A DNA stretch of 53,180 nt from Actinomycetota bacterium (lineage in GTDB: Bacteria; Actinomycetota; Actinomycetes; Actinomycetales; Microbacteriaceae): positions 1-53,180 of the forward strand of contig JAUZFR010000176.1 of NCBI GenBank assembly GCA_030840335.1, in the 5' to 3' direction. Positions 1 to 8,605 of this stretch are shown piece by piece. Below the pieces are notes generated by a model that was given only the letters and a program-made list of their open reading frames with translations, was not told where the DNA came from and did no database searches. How positions within the stretch are numbered: the stretch's first letter is position 1; every line of letters starts with the position of its first letter. Both the position numbers and the translations under genes were made by a program.

Positions 1-869
1 CCCCGGGTGCCGACCGAGTACTCGCGCTTCGAGAGTTCGACATCCAGGTTCGAATTGGCGCGGAACTCCTCGAAGGACGCGTAGCCCGGTGAGGAGGGAT
101 CGACCGTCGTGATGCGCTCGAGTTCGCGCTGCGCTTCGGCTTCGGTGTCGCGGATGATCACGTATGCGGCCATGCCGAACTCGGCGAAGTCGGCACCCTG
201 CAGCCGCTGCCGCCGCGAGTTCAGGTCGGTGACCTTCTCGCGCAACTCGTCAGGCGTGCCACCGTGCGTGACGTACGAATCGGCAAAGCCCGCGATAGCC
301 TCACGACCGGATTCGCTCTCGCCCCCGGCGTAGATGGGTGGCGCGATTCGCGGTTTCGGGGAGAGGATGGCGCCGTCGACGTCGTAGAACTGCCCGGTCT
401 GGCTGAATGGTTGCTCCGACCACATCCCCTTGAGGATGTTCACGAACTCGGATGACTGCAGGTACCGTTCGTCGTGCGAAGCGAATACGCCGCCGTACTG
501 TCGCGCCTCCTCGGCCCACCAGGCCGAGACGACGTTCAGCGAGAATCGGTCGGACGAAATGTCGGCGAGTGTTGCCGACGTCTTGGCAATAACGGTCGGC
601 AGGTGGAATCCGGGCCGCACCGCCGTCATGATCCTGAGGTTCTCGGTTACTGCCGCGATCGCCGACGACAGGGACCACGCCTCGAGGCTCGGTGCCTCGA
701 TTCCCTTGCGGTCGTTCAGATAGAGCTCCGGAACGAGCGTGAGGTAGTAGCCGAGCTGGTCGGCGAGAACGGATGCGCGGCGCACGTAGTCCCAGCTGGT
801 CTCCATCCCCTCTTCGCCGACATTGCGAAGAAAGCCGCCGTAGACGGGCGTCCAGTATCCGAATTTCAC
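1..869 (-). CDS. LLM-class flavin-dependent monooxygenase, SfnG/SsuD-like (3' end cut off)
   Basis: This is a bacterial-luciferase-like monooxygenase that should use FMNH2 and O2 to oxidise a small organosulfur compound; the look is closest to dimethylsulfone/alkanesulfonate monooxygenases, which break C-S bonds. About 289 codons are visible and the C-terminus lies beyond the left edge. The protein opens with KFGYWTPVYGG and carries NVVSAWWAEEARQYG, HDERYLQSSEF and PPIYAGGESESGREA, all typical of the family's FMN-binding barrel. The GTG start at 869 overlaps the metY stop by four bases (GTGA), so the two are cotranscribed and translationally coupled. A flavin reductase partner is encoded nearby (3789-4421). 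The exact substrate cannot be read from sequence; family placement is solid, the sulfone preference is a guess. Confidence 0.88.
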   Translation of the reverse strand, partial: MKFGYWTPVYGGFLRNVGEEGMETSWDYVRRASVLADQLGYYLTLVPELYLNDRKGIEAPSLEAWSLSSAIAAVTENLRIMTAVRPGFHLPTVIAKTSATLADISSDRFSLNVVSAWWAEEARQYGGVFASHDERYLQSSEFVNILKGMWSEQPFSQTGQFYDVDGAILSPKPRIAPPIYAGGESESGREAIAGFADSYVTHGGTPDELREKVTDLNSRRQRLQGADFAEFGMAAYVIIRDTEAEAQRELERITTVDPSSPGYASFEEFRANSNLDVELSKREYSVGTR

Positions 870-2185
870 GCGAGTATTCCTGCTTCGATGGTGACGAGAC
901 TGAGTGCCTGGGCGAGGTCGGCCGTAAGGTCGGCGGGATCTTCGAGCCCAATCGACAACCGGATCGTGGTCAGCGAGATCCCGGCCTTGTCGCGCTGGGC
1001 TGGTGTGAAGCGACTGTGCGTGGTTGTGGCCGGATGAACGACCAGACTTCGCACATCCCCGATGTTGGCGACGAGTTTGAAGAGTCGGAGGCTGTCGATG
1101 AAGGCGCCAACCTGGGCGGGATCGGCGGCGAGATCGAACGAAAAGACCGATCCGACGCCGCGTGGGAGGTATCGCCGGGCGCGAGCAGCGTCCGGATGCC
1201 CGTCGAGCCCGGGATGGTGAACGTCGGAGACGCCCGGATGCCCGGCAAGGTACCGGGCGACCTCGAGGGCGCTGTCGGTTTCTTTTCGCACTCGGATGTC
1301 CAGGGTCTCGATGCCCTGCAGGATCTGAAATGCGTTAAAGGGTGACAGCGCCGGCCCAAGGTCGTGGCTGAGCTTCGCTTTTGCGTAGGCGAGGTACGCA
1401 CTCTTCGCGGCGCCGAACTCGCGCCAAAACACGACGCCGCCGAATCGCTCGCTCGGAGCGGTGAACTGAACCCAGCGTTCGGGGCGGGCGCCGAAGTCGA
1501 ATGACCCGCCATCGACGATCACACCGGCAAGGGAGGTACCGTGGCCGCCGAGGAATTTCGTCGCCGAATATACGACGATGTCGGCGCCGAAGTCGAGCGG
1601 CTTCAGGAGGTACGGCGTCGCAATGGTGTTGTCGACGATCAGCGGGACGTCATTGGCTTGAGCGACCGCGGCGATGCCGTCGAGATCGGGCACAAGGGCG
1701 ACGGGGTTGCCGATCGACTCGACGAAGAAGGCACGCGTTTCGGGGCGAACCGCGTCGCTCCACGCCGTCGCATCTCGCGCATCCACGAACGTGACGTCGA
1801 TTCCGAAGTCACGGAACGTATCGTCGAGCAGATCGACTGTGCCGCCGTAAAGCTGATCGGACGCGACGATGTGCTGGCCGGTCTTCACCAGGGCAAGCAG
1901 CGCGATGGCGACCGCCGACTGCCCGGACGCGGTCGCCAGCGCAGCCACGCCGCCGTCAAGGGTCGCAACTCGACGCTCCAGGGCCGCGTTCGTCGGGTTG
2001 CCGGTTCTCGAGTAGAGGTTGCCGGGCGTACGGAGCGCGAAGATGTCGGCTGCGGCTTCGAAGCTCTCGAACTCATAGGCAGTCGACTGGTAGATCGGCA
2101 CCACGGCAGTGTTTTGCGGGACTCCCGACACATAACCGGCATGAACCTGCTGAGTCGATGGGGCCCAGTTCTCGGTTTCGCTCAC
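866..2185 (-). CDS. metY: O-acetylhomoserine sulfhydrylase (homocysteine synthase)
   Basis: PLP enzyme of the Cys/Met metabolism family that makes homocysteine from O-acetylhomoserine and sulfide or a thiol. The 439-residue protein shows family hallmarks: ALATASGQSAVAIAL near the PLP phosphate site, VDNTIATPYL with the PLP-pyridine Asp, and [12 protein letters not shown] with the Schiff-base Lys. Length is normal for MetY (about 430-445) rather than the shorter MetB/MetC. I chose the GTG at 2185 (VSETENWAPSTQQVHAG) because a GAAAGGG stretch sits at ribosome-binding distance; an ATG at 2239 would add 18 residues not typical of the family. It leads the leftward pair with the LLM monooxygenase, so released sulfur could be captured directly. 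A second, clearly different metY copy is at 29115-30437. Confidence 0.93.
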   Translation of the reverse strand: MSETENWAPSTQQVHAGYVSGVPQNTAVVPIYQSTAYEFESFEAAADIFALRTPGNLYSRTGNPTNAALERRVATLDGGVAALATASGQSAVAIALLALVKTGQHIVASDQLYGGTVDLLDDTFRDFGIDVTFVDARDATAWSDAVRPETRAFFVESIGNPVALVPDLDGIAAVAQANDVPLIVDNTIATPYLLKPLDFGADIVVYSATKFLGGHGTSLAGVIVDGGSFDFGARPERWVQFTAPSERFGGVVFWREFGAAKSAYLAYAKAKLSHDLGPALSPFNAFQILQGIETLDIRVRKETDSALEVARYLAGHPGVSDVHHPGLDGHPDAARARRYLPRGVGSVFSFDLAADPAQVGAFIDSLRLFKLVANIGDVRSLVVHPATTTHSRFTPAQRDKAGISLTTIRLSIGLEDPADLTADLAQALSLVTIEAGILA

Positions 2186-2286
2186 TTTTCGCACCCTTTC
2201 GCGTCTAGTGGGATTCACCGTAGCGGCGAGTGAACACAAAGCAAAAATAAGTTCAGTCAGAATCGTCGCTGAGCGTCACAATCGTG

Positions 2287-2323
2287 CGATTTGCGAAACA
2301 TAACGCAAAGTACGTTGCGGATT
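2287..2323. promoter_or_regulatory. Candidate sulfur-regulon operator in the divergent promoter region
   Basis: The 228-base divergent gap between metY and the 2414 gene holds a cluster of TTGCG half-sites. TTTGCG (2290-2295) and CGCAAA (2304-2309) form one inverted repeat; CGCAA (2304-2308) and TTGCG (2315-2319) form another. The segment TTGCGGATT (2315-2323) recurs exactly in the leader of the cysK gene (7518-7526). This suggests a shared regulator, perhaps LysR-like; its identity is unknown and no regulator gene is adjacent. Confidence 0.4.
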
Positions 2324-2413
2324 CCCCAAAAACCTGACCAAACTTGGCGGCACGACGAGTCGCGAACACGTCGAATGAACATCCCACATCCTTCGATACA
2401 AAGGTGAACATAA

Positions 2414-3778
2414 GTGGCTAACAACAGTGCAACACGGCGCCAGTTGAAGCTCGGCGCGGTCCTCATGGGGGTTGGCGGACCGGGAGAGCACAACACCTGG
2501 CTGAGCCAGGAGATCCCCGGTGACGCGAGCGTGGACATCCGCTGGTACATCGAGCGCGCCCGCCAGGCCGAGGCCGCGAAGTTCGACCTCATCTTCATCG
2601 TCGACAGCCAGTTCATCACTCCGGATTCCCCCAACCACTACCTCAACCGCCTCGAACCGCTCACGCTGCTCTCCGCGGTCGCCGTCTCGACCAGCCACAT
2701 CGGCCTCGTCGGAACGATCACGACCTCGTACAACGAGCCGTTCAATGTCGCCCGTCGCCTCGCATCGCTCGACCTGATCAGCGGCGGTCGCGCGGGATGG
2801 AACGTCGTCGCAACCGGCGACGGCGGCACGGCCGGCAACTACAGCAGGGAAGAGCACTACGACTACGACACCCGCTACGGGCGGGCGCTCGAGCACGTGC
2901 GCGTCGCGCAGGGGCTGTGGGACTCCTACGAGGATGATGCGTTCCCGCGCGACAGGGAGGCTGGCGTCTTCTTCGACCCGAGCCGCCAGCACCAGCTGAA
3001 TCACCGTGGCCAGTTCTTCTCGGTCGTCGGGCCACTCAACATCGAGCGTTCGCCGCAGGGTCAGCCGGTCATCTTCCAGGCTGGCGACTCCGAGGAGGGG
3101 CGCGACCTGGGCGCGGCGATCGGCGAGGGGATCTTCACGCATGCTCCAACGCTCGAAGCCGGCCAGGCCTTCTATCGCGATATCAAGGAGCGCGCGGCGG
3201 CCAAGGGGCGCAACCCTGACCACGTTCTGATCACGCCAGGTGTGACGCCGATCATCACGGACACGGATGGCGAGGCTCGCGAACTGGAAGACGCCGAGCA
3301 CCGCGCCAAGGACTTCTCGAAGACGGTCGCGCAGTTCGGGCGACCCTTCGGCTGGTACGACTTCTCGCAGCATGACCTCGATGCCCCGTTCCCTGATCTC
3401 GGCAACCTCGGCGACACGAGCTTCCGTACCCAGGCCGACCGAATCAAGCAGACGGCGGCAGCCCGCGGCTTCACGCTTCGCGAGACGGTCGAACACTTCA
3501 ACCCGGTGCACCGGTCGCCTTTCGCCGGAACCGCCCTGACCGTGGCGAACGCGATCGAAGAGTGGTTCGAGGGACGCGCCCTCGACGGGCTCAATGTGCA
3601 CGTGAGCGTGCCGAGCGACTTCGCCCGCTTCACCGACGAGGTGCTTCCGATCCTTCGCGAGCGGGGAATCGTGCGCAGCGAGTACGAGTCGACGACACTT
3701 CGCGGAAACCTCGGCCTGCCGATTCCGGAGAACCGCCATACCGCGGCACGCTCCGAGCTCGTGCTCGAAGACGCCTGA
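2414..3778 (+). CDS. LLM flavin-dependent monooxygenase, NtaA/SnaA/DszA(SoxA) family
   Basis: FMNH2-dependent monooxygenase of the nitrilotriacetate/dibenzothiophene-sulfone type. The 454-residue length fits this family. Visible family segments are the N-terminal KLGAVLMGVGGPGEHNTW, LIFIVDSQFI, the ISGGRAGWNVVATGDGG loop (about residues 125-141) and VIFQAGDSEEGRDLGA, which belongs to the flavin/substrate pocket. The start is a GTG with AAGGTG eight bases upstream. It is followed after 10 bases by an FMN reductase, which would supply its reduced flavin, so the two form a two-component system. It is paralogous to the 8605 gene but quite diverged. Substrate unknown; context argues for a sulfur-containing compound. 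Confidence 0.92.
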   Translation: MANNSATRRQLKLGAVLMGVGGPGEHNTWLSQEIPGDASVDIRWYIERARQAEAAKFDLIFIVDSQFITPDSPNHYLNRLEPLTLLSAVAVSTSHIGLVGTITTSYNEPFNVARRLASLDLISGGRAGWNVVATGDGGTAGNYSREEHYDYDTRYGRALEHVRVAQGLWDSYEDDAFPRDREAGVFFDPSRQHQLNHRGQFFSVVGPLNIERSPQGQPVIFQAGDSEEGRDLGAAIGEGIFTHAPTLEAGQAFYRDIKERAAAKGRNPDHVLITPGVTPIITDTDGEARELEDAEHRAKDFSKTVAQFGRPFGWYDFSQHDLDAPFPDLGNLGDTSFRTQADRIKQTAAARGFTLRETVEHFNPVHRSPFAGTALTVANAIEEWFEGRALDGLNVHVSVPSDFARFTDEVLPILRERGIVRSEYESTTLRGNLGLPIPENRHTAARSELVLEDA

Positions 3779-3788
3779 GGTAACGAGC

Positions 3789-4421
3789 TTGACCGAACCA
3801 GTAAAAGTCGTCGCGGTATCCGGCAGCCTGCATGCGCCGTCCAAGACGATCGCTCTCGTCGAGGCGATCGTCGCCGAACTTGGGCGGCAGCTGCCGGTCG
3901 ACGCACGGATCATTCGAGTGAATGAACTCGGTCCCTCGTTTGCCGGCGCGCTAACCCGTGCCGAACTCCCGCGCGAGGTCGAGGACGCGCTGCTCGCAAT
4001 TGAAACGGCGGATGTTCTCGTGGTCGCGAGTCCCGTGTACCGTGCATCCTTCACCGGGCTGTTCAAGCACCTCTTCGATTTTGTCGACCAGTTCTCCCTC
4101 GTCGACACGCCGATCCTGCTCGCCGCGACCGGTGGAAGCGAGCGTCATGCGCTCATCATCGAGCACCAGTTTCGTCCGCTCTTTGCGTTCTTCCAGGCCC
4201 TCACGCTCCCGGTCGGCGTTTATGCACACGATTCGGATTTCACCGACTACCGGATCTCCAGTGTGCGACTCGAGGACAGGTTGCAGAAGGCAGTTCACAA
4301 GGCGATCCCGCTCATTCAGTCGCATCTCGCCGAGCGCGAAGAAATCGCGAAGACGCTTGCGGGCGAAGCGACTGTAGAGACCGGGCCCGATCCGCGCAGA
4401 ACTGTGCGCCTGGCGAGCTGA
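3789..4421 (+). CDS. NAD(P)H-dependent FMN reductase, partner of the LLM monooxygenase
   Basis: Flavodoxin-fold FMN reductase of the SsuE/MsuE type; it should reduce FMN with NAD(P)H and hand FMNH2 to the neighbouring monooxygenases. The 210-residue protein begins with VVAVSGSLHAPSKT, the FMN-phosphate loop, followed by VLVVASPVYRASFTGLFKH and LLAATGGSERHALI, which match the family of reductases partnered with LLM proteins in corynebacteria and relatives. The start is TTG at 3789, chosen because GAGG lies just upstream, overlapping the previous stop region. A close paralog sits at 12143-12739. The last 20 or so residues (TVETGPDPRRTVRLAS) extend past the paralog's end. Confidence 0.92.
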   Translation: MTEPVKVVAVSGSLHAPSKTIALVEAIVAELGRQLPVDARIIRVNELGPSFAGALTRAELPREVEDALLAIETADVLVVASPVYRASFTGLFKHLFDFVDQFSLVDTPILLAATGGSERHALIIEHQFRPLFAFFQALTLPVGVYAHDSDFTDYRISSVRLEDRLQKAVHKAIPLIQSHLAEREEIAKTLAGEATVETGPDPRRTVRLAS

Positions 4422-4744
4422 GAGCGGCGCAAAACACGATATTTCTGCTTGCCAACGCAGGAAAAGTGCGCAATCGAACCACGCCACGCTAGGTGTAGGC
4501 TCCGATAACGGTCTCGACGACGAGGTTGCGGCCGCGTTCGAACGATCCAAGGAACCCCCGCACATGGCCCCCGCAGCGCACGACACCGCGATGCCGCCGC
4601 AGCTCCAGCGATTCTCCGCCACCCTCAGCGGGCGTCGCCTCGTCACGAGCATGAAACGCGACACGACTATCCTCTGCTCAACGGGCGACCACGGGTTCTT
4701 TGCATCGGGACTCACAGCCCTCACCAAGAGAAAAGGAACCATTC
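4422..4744 (+). other. Intergenic stretch upstream of the ABC importer
   Basis: This 323-base gap is the longest without a gene. I see no tRNA, no convincing riboswitch fold and no credible ORF. It probably holds the promoter of the ABC importer: TATCCT at 4668-4673 is a plausible -10 box, and AAAAGGA at 4731-4737 is the ribosome-binding site of the binding-protein gene. Confidence 0.5.
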
Positions 4745-5635
4745 ATGCGCATTAGATACGCAATTCCCGTAATCGCAGTCGCCGCAGCGCTCGCTCTCAC
4801 CGGTTGCGTCGACAACTCAACACCCACGAAGTCGGGCGGCACGGTCAAATCGACGTCGGGTAAAGACGCTGCCGCGATCAAGCTCCTTCCGGCCAGCATC
4901 AAGTCGTCGGGTCAGATCCAGGTCGGCGTCGACGCCACCTACCCGCCGAACGAGTACAAGGATGCGAATGGCGCGGCGATCGGCTGGGACATCGACCTCT
5001 TCAACGCGGTCGCGGCAAAGCTCGGAGTGAAGGCCGTCTACAACATCGCCGGCTTCGACACGATTATCCCCAGCATCACCGGCGGAAAGTATGACGCAGG
5101 AGTTTCGTCGTTTACCGACAACGTCGACCGAGAAAAGCAGGTCGATTTCGTCAACTACTACTCGGCGGGCATCCAGTGGGCTGCACCCGTCGGCAAGACG
5201 GTTGATCCCGACAATGCGTGTGGACTCAAGGTCGCGGTCGAAACCGGCACCGTTGAAGAGCAGGAAGACATTCCCGCCAAGTCGAAGGCGTGTGTTTCCG
5301 CCGGCAAGAAGGCGATCCAGATCCTGAAGTTCGACGGACAGGACCAGGCGACCAACGCTGTTGTTCTCGGCCAGGCCGACGCGATGAGCGCCGACTCTCC
5401 GATCACCGGTTACGCCGTCGAGCAGTCAGGCGGAAAGCTCGAGCTCTCCGGCAAGACGTTCGAGGTTGCGCCGTACGGTGTCGCAGTCAATAAGGGATCG
5501 ACGCTCGCCCAGGCTGTACAGAAGGCGTTCCAGGATCTCGTCGATGACGGTACCTACAAGAAGATCCTCGACAAGTGGGGCGTCGGCGACGGTGCGCTCT
5601 CGTCGATCACGATCAACGCAGCGGCCAACGGCTAG
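4745..5635 (+). CDS. ABC transporter substrate-binding lipoprotein, amino-acid type (family 3)
   Basis: Extracellular solute-binding protein for a polar amino acid or related compound. The 296-residue protein starts with a lipoprotein signal peptide (MRIRYAIPVIAVAAALALTG then Cys21), so it should be tethered to the outer face of the membrane. Family 3 features follow: IQVGVDATYPPNEYKD, GWDIDLFNAVAAKLG, YDAGVSSFTDN and VAVETGTVEEQE. The ATG at 4745 follows an AAGGA Shine-Dalgarno; an upstream ATG (4700) would spoil the signal peptide. Permease and ATPase follow directly. Between a C-S-cleaving monooxygenase and cysteine synthase, a sulfur amino acid or S-substituted cysteine is a reasonable ligand, but this is inference. 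Confidence 0.93.
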   Translation: MRIRYAIPVIAVAAALALTGCVDNSTPTKSGGTVKSTSGKDAAAIKLLPASIKSSGQIQVGVDATYPPNEYKDANGAAIGWDIDLFNAVAAKLGVKAVYNIAGFDTIIPSITGGKYDAGVSSFTDNVDREKQVDFVNYYSAGIQWAAPVGKTVDPDNACGLKVAVETGTVEEQEDIPAKSKACVSAGKKAIQILKFDGQDQATNAVVLGQADAMSADSPITGYAVEQSGGKLELSGKTFEVAPYGVAVNKGSTLAQAVQKAFQDLVDDGTYKKILDKWGVGDGALSSITINAAANG

Positions 5636-5637
5636 CC

Positions 5638-6639
5638 ATGACCTCCTCGGGTCCTGACCGTTCGGCGCCGGGGTCAACCCCGTCGCCGCACGGCGCCGAT
5701 GCGGCACCGGTGGTCAAGGCCGTACGTTTGCGTCATCCGTGGCGCAACCTGATCGCGGTGATCATCCTCATCATCGCGGTCGCATTCATCTGGGATGCCG
5801 CCGGACGCACGGCGTACCACTGGGACATCTTCGGCAAGTACGTCTTCGACAAGCGAATCTCCGAAGCCGCGTTCAACACGCTGCAGCTCACCGTGTACTC
5901 GATGGTTATCGCGGCGATACTCGCGCTGGTTCTCGCGGTCATGCGACTCTCATCGAATCCCGTCTTCAAGAGCATCTCGTGGTTCTATCTCTGGATCTTC
6001 CGCGGAACCCCGGTCTATGTGCAGCTGACCTTCTGGGGGCTGCTCTCGGTGATCTATCCGACGCTGTCCATCGGTCTCCCGTTCATGCATCCGTGGCTCG
6101 AGTTCCCCACGGGGTCGACGCTGACCTTCTTCGAACTCGCGATTATCGGTCTCGCCCTGAACGAATCGGCCTACCTGGCCGAGATCGTGCGCGCGGGAAT
6201 CCTCTCGGTTGATCGTGGTCAGGAAGAGGCGGCGACGGCACTCGGTATGACGTGGACCCAGTCGATGCTGCGTATCGTCATTCCGCAGTCCATGCGAGTG
6301 ATCATCCCGCCGACGGGCAACGAGGTCATCTCGATGCTGAAGACGACGTCTCTCGTGACAGCCGTGCCCTACAGCCTTGACCTGTTCGCACGATCGCGAG
6401 ACATTGCAACGAGCCTGTTCGCTCCGGTGCCGCTGCTGCTGGTTGCATCGGCCTGGTATCTCGCCATCACTTCGGTGCTGATGGTCGGCCAGTACTACCT
6501 CGAGAAGCGTTTCGCGCGCGGCATCGGAGCGGCGCGACCGACAAAGGGCGCCGGCGGCACCACGGCAGCGCCAACGACCACCGCGCAATTCGAAGTCGTA
6601 TCCGAGGCGTACAACACCGACGAGAAGGAACACCAATGA
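5638..6639 (+). CDS. ABC transporter permease, amino-acid type (HisM/GlnP-like)
   Basis: Membrane subunit of the importer, 333 residues. The first 40 residues are a cytoplasmic Pro/Ser-rich tail, then a hydrophobic segment ([20 protein letters not shown]) and the usual His/Glu/Gln permease core beginning [20 protein letters not shown]. The cytoplasmic EAA loop that docks the ATPase is visible as [20 protein letters not shown] followed by [11 protein letters not shown]. The ATG at 5638 comes two bases after the binding-protein stop, and the 3' end overlaps the ATPase start by four bases (ATGA), so the three are one translationally coupled unit. Confidence 0.94.
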   Translation: MTSSGPDRSAPGSTPSPHGADAAPVVKAVRLRHPWRNLIAVIILIIAVAFIWDAAGRTAYHWDIFGKYVFDKRISEAAFNTLQLTVYSMVIAAILALVLAVMRLSSNPVFKSISWFYLWIFRGTPVYVQLTFWGLLSVIYPTLSIGLPFMHPWLEFPTGSTLTFFELAIIGLALNESAYLAEIVRAGILSVDRGQEEAATALGMTWTQSMLRIVIPQSMRVIIPPTGNEVISMLKTTSLVTAVPYSLDLFARSRDIATSLFAPVPLLLVASAWYLAITSVLMVGQYYLEKRFARGIGAARPTKGAGGTTAAPTTTAQFEVVSEAYNTDEKEHQ

Positions 6640-7409
6640 CCGACACCGAAGTGCCGATGGTGCAGGCCGACCAGGTTTCGAAGAGCTTCGGGTCGAACCA
6701 GGTGCTGAAGAGCATTTCTCTCACCGTGAGGCGCGGTGAGGTCATGGTCCTTCTCGGGCCCAGCGGCTCCGGCAAGTCGACCTTTCTGCGCTGCATCAAC
6801 CACCTCGAATCCGTGGATGCCGGTCGGCTACGGGTCGAAGGCACGCTCGTTGGCTACAAGGAAAAGGGCGACAAGCTGCACGAGCTCCATCCGAAGGAGG
6901 CGGCGGCTCAGCGTCGCGAGATCGGAATGGTCTTCCAGCGGTTCAACCTGTTTCCCCACATGACGGCGATCGAAAACATCATCGAGGCGCCGATGCGGGT
7001 CAACAAAGTCGGGAAAGCGACGGCAATCGCGAGGGCGAAGGAACTCCTGACGAGAGTTGGCCTCGGTGACAAGGGCGACGCGTATCCCGCTCACCTCAGC
7101 GGTGGCCAGCAGCAAAGGGTAGCGATCGCCCGCGCCCTCGCGATGGATCCGAAGCTCATGCTGTTCGACGAGCCGACATCCGCACTCGACCCGGAGCTCG
7201 TTGGCGAAGTACTGGATGTCATGAAGAAGCTCGCCGAGAGCGGCATGACCATGATCGTCGTCACTCACGAGATCGGGTTCGCTCGCGAGGTCGCCGATTC
7301 GCTCGTCTTCATGGATGGCGGTGTCGTCGTCGAATCCGGTGACCCGCGAGAGGTTCTGGCCAATCCCCAGCACGAGCGAACGAAAGCATTCCTGTCAAAG
7401 GTGCTCTAG
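6636..7409 (+). CDS. ABC transporter ATP-binding protein, polar amino acid type
   Basis: Motor subunit of the importer, 257 residues. Walker A is GPSGSGKST (about residues 42-50), the Q loop is [14 protein letters not shown], the signature is [15 protein letters not shown], Walker B is [12 protein letters not shown] and the H-switch is VVTHE. An insertion between Walker A and the Q loop ([18 protein letters not shown]) is found in a subgroup of polar amino-acid ATPases. It closes the importer operon; the stop lies in an imperfect 17-bp tandem duplication (GGTGCTCTAGC at 7400 and 7417). Confidence 0.95.
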   Translation: MTDTEVPMVQADQVSKSFGSNQVLKSISLTVRRGEVMVLLGPSGSGKSTFLRCINHLESVDAGRLRVEGTLVGYKEKGDKLHELHPKEAAAQRREIGMVFQRFNLFPHMTAIENIIEAPMRVNKVGKATAIARAKELLTRVGLGDKGDAYPAHLSGGQQQRVAIARALAMDPKLMLFDEPTSALDPELVGEVLDVMKKLAESGMTMIVVTHEIGFAREVADSLVFMDGGVVVESGDPREVLANPQHERTKAFLSKVL

Positions 7410-7427
7410 CTTCGGTGGTGCTCTAGC
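7400..7427 (+). repeat. Tandem duplication across the ABC ATPase stop codon
   Basis: The 11-base segment GGTGCTCTAGC occurs at 7400-7410 and again at 7417-7427, period 17. The first copy contains the TAG stop (7407-7409). It is one of a set of stop-spanning duplications in this window. Confidence 0.8.
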
Positions 7428-7506
7428 CGGCCTGACCCCTGACAAGCGCCAATGACGAATGCGCTGCTCGCCCCTCGGGCTCGTAACACGATGCAACCTG
7501 AATTCG

Positions 7507-7524
7507 TCCGCAATCGCTTGCGGA
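7507..7524 (+). promoter_or_regulatory. Inverted repeat in the cysK leader, shared with the metY promoter region
   Basis: TCCGCAA (7507-7513), a 4-base spacer and TTGCGGA (7518-7524) form a perfect 7-bp inverted repeat 16 bases before the cysK ATG. The right arm continues as TTGCGGATT, identical to 2315-2323. Likely an operator; a small RNA hairpin masking the start is the alternative. Confidence 0.45.
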
Positions 7525-7540
7525 TTAGTCTCGCAATACG

Positions 7541-8605
7541 ATGACCTCCCTTCACGCCAGCGCTGCTCTGCCACAAGCTTCCGTCGCGCCCGCCACACCT
7601 GCCCTCACCGCACCGGTGCTCGCTTCGGCAATCGATCTCATCGGCAACACGCCGCTTGTCGAACTCACCCACCTCGCTGCCGGGTTGCCCGGCCGGGTGT
7701 TCGCCAAGCTCGAGAGTCGCAATCCGGGCGGCTCTGCCAAGGATCGCATCGCACTCAACATGATTCGCACTGCGGAGGCGAACGGAGAGCTCGCGCCCGG
7801 CGCGACGATCGTTGAGTCGAGCTCGGGCAACACGGGAATCGGTCTGGCGCTTGTGGGACGGCTGACCGGGCATCCGGTGATCATCATCCACAGCGGGTTC
7901 ATCTCGGTGGAGAAGAAGACCGTGCTGCTTGCCTATGGCGCCCAGCTCGTGGAGGCCGACTGGGAAGCCGGCCCCGAGGACCCCAACAACGCGCGCGCGC
8001 TGGCGGATCGCATTGCCGCCGAAATTCCGGGGGCCTGGCGTTCTTCGCAATACGAGAACGCGGCCAACCCTTCCGCTCACTACACGACCACCGGGCCCGA
8101 GATCTGGCAACAGACCGGTGGCGCCGTCACTCACTTTGTCGCTGGCATCGGCACGGGCGGCACGATCAGCGGCGCCGGCCGCTACCTGAAGGATGTCAGC
8201 GACGGCCGGGTACGCGTCATCGGCGCAGACCCCGTCGGGTCGACCTACAGCGGCAGCCCGGCATCCACGATCGTCGTCGACGGTGTCGGCACTCGTTGGC
8301 CGCAGTCCAACTGGCCAGGCATCTTCGACCCCGGCGTGACGGATGACATCCGTGTGATCCCGGACGAGCGCGTCTACGACACGGTGCGTCGCCTTGCCAT
8401 GGATGAAGCCCTGCTCCTCGGACCGTCGTCGGGTCTTGCGATCGCAACCGCACTGGACGTTGCGGCAGAGGCCGATCCGGGCTCGATCGTCGTCGTGATT
8501 GCCCCCGACGGCGGCAACAACTACCTCACCAAAGCCTTCAACGATGAGTGGCTCGCCTCGGCCGGGATGAACGCCGACGGGTTCGCGGACGGGTCATCCG
8601 ACTGA
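7541..8605 (+). CDS. cysK: Cysteine synthase (O-acetylserine sulfhydrylase family)
   Basis: PLP enzyme that makes cysteine from O-acetylserine and sulfide. The family core is intact: IGNTPLVEL (about residue 32), NPGGSAKDRIAL with the PLP Lys, ESSSGNTGIGLAL, the phosphate loop GIGTGGTISGAGRYLK and GPSSGLAIATAL. At 354 residues it is about 40 longer than standard CysK, with a 25-residue Ala/Pro-rich N-terminus and a C-terminal extension. An in-frame GTG at 7616 could be the true start, which would remove the N-terminal extra and put the inverted repeat farther upstream. The stop shares a base with the next gene's ATG (TGATG), so it heads an operon with the monooxygenase and the HAL-like gene. 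A beta-replacement on another thiol acceptor or donor is possible. Confidence 0.92.
   Translation: MTSLHASAALPQASVAPATPALTAPVLASAIDLIGNTPLVELTHLAAGLPGRVFAKLESRNPGGSAKDRIALNMIRTAEANGELAPGATIVESSSGNTGIGLALVGRLTGHPVIIIHSGFISVEKKTVLLAYGAQLVEADWEAGPEDPNNARALADRIAAEIPGAWRSSQYENAANPSAHYTTTGPEIWQQTGGAVTHFVAGIGTGGTISGAGRYLKDVSDGRVRVIGADPVGSTYSGSPASTIVVDGVGTRWPQSNWPGIFDPGVTDDIRVIPDERVYDTVRRLAMDEALLLGPSSGLAIATALDVAAEADPGSIVVVIAPDGGNNYLTKAFNDEWLASAGMNADGFADGSSD

Noticed and set aside
2276-4108. 610-codon open frame on the minus strand
   Set aside because: It runs antisense to the NtaA-like monooxygenase and FMN reductase genes; long antisense frames are common in GC-rich codon usage and the translation matches no family.
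4422-4744. Possible riboswitch upstream of the amino-acid ABC importer
   Set aside because: I could not find the conserved cores of a SAM, glycine or other known riboswitch; a covariance-model search would be needed to say more.
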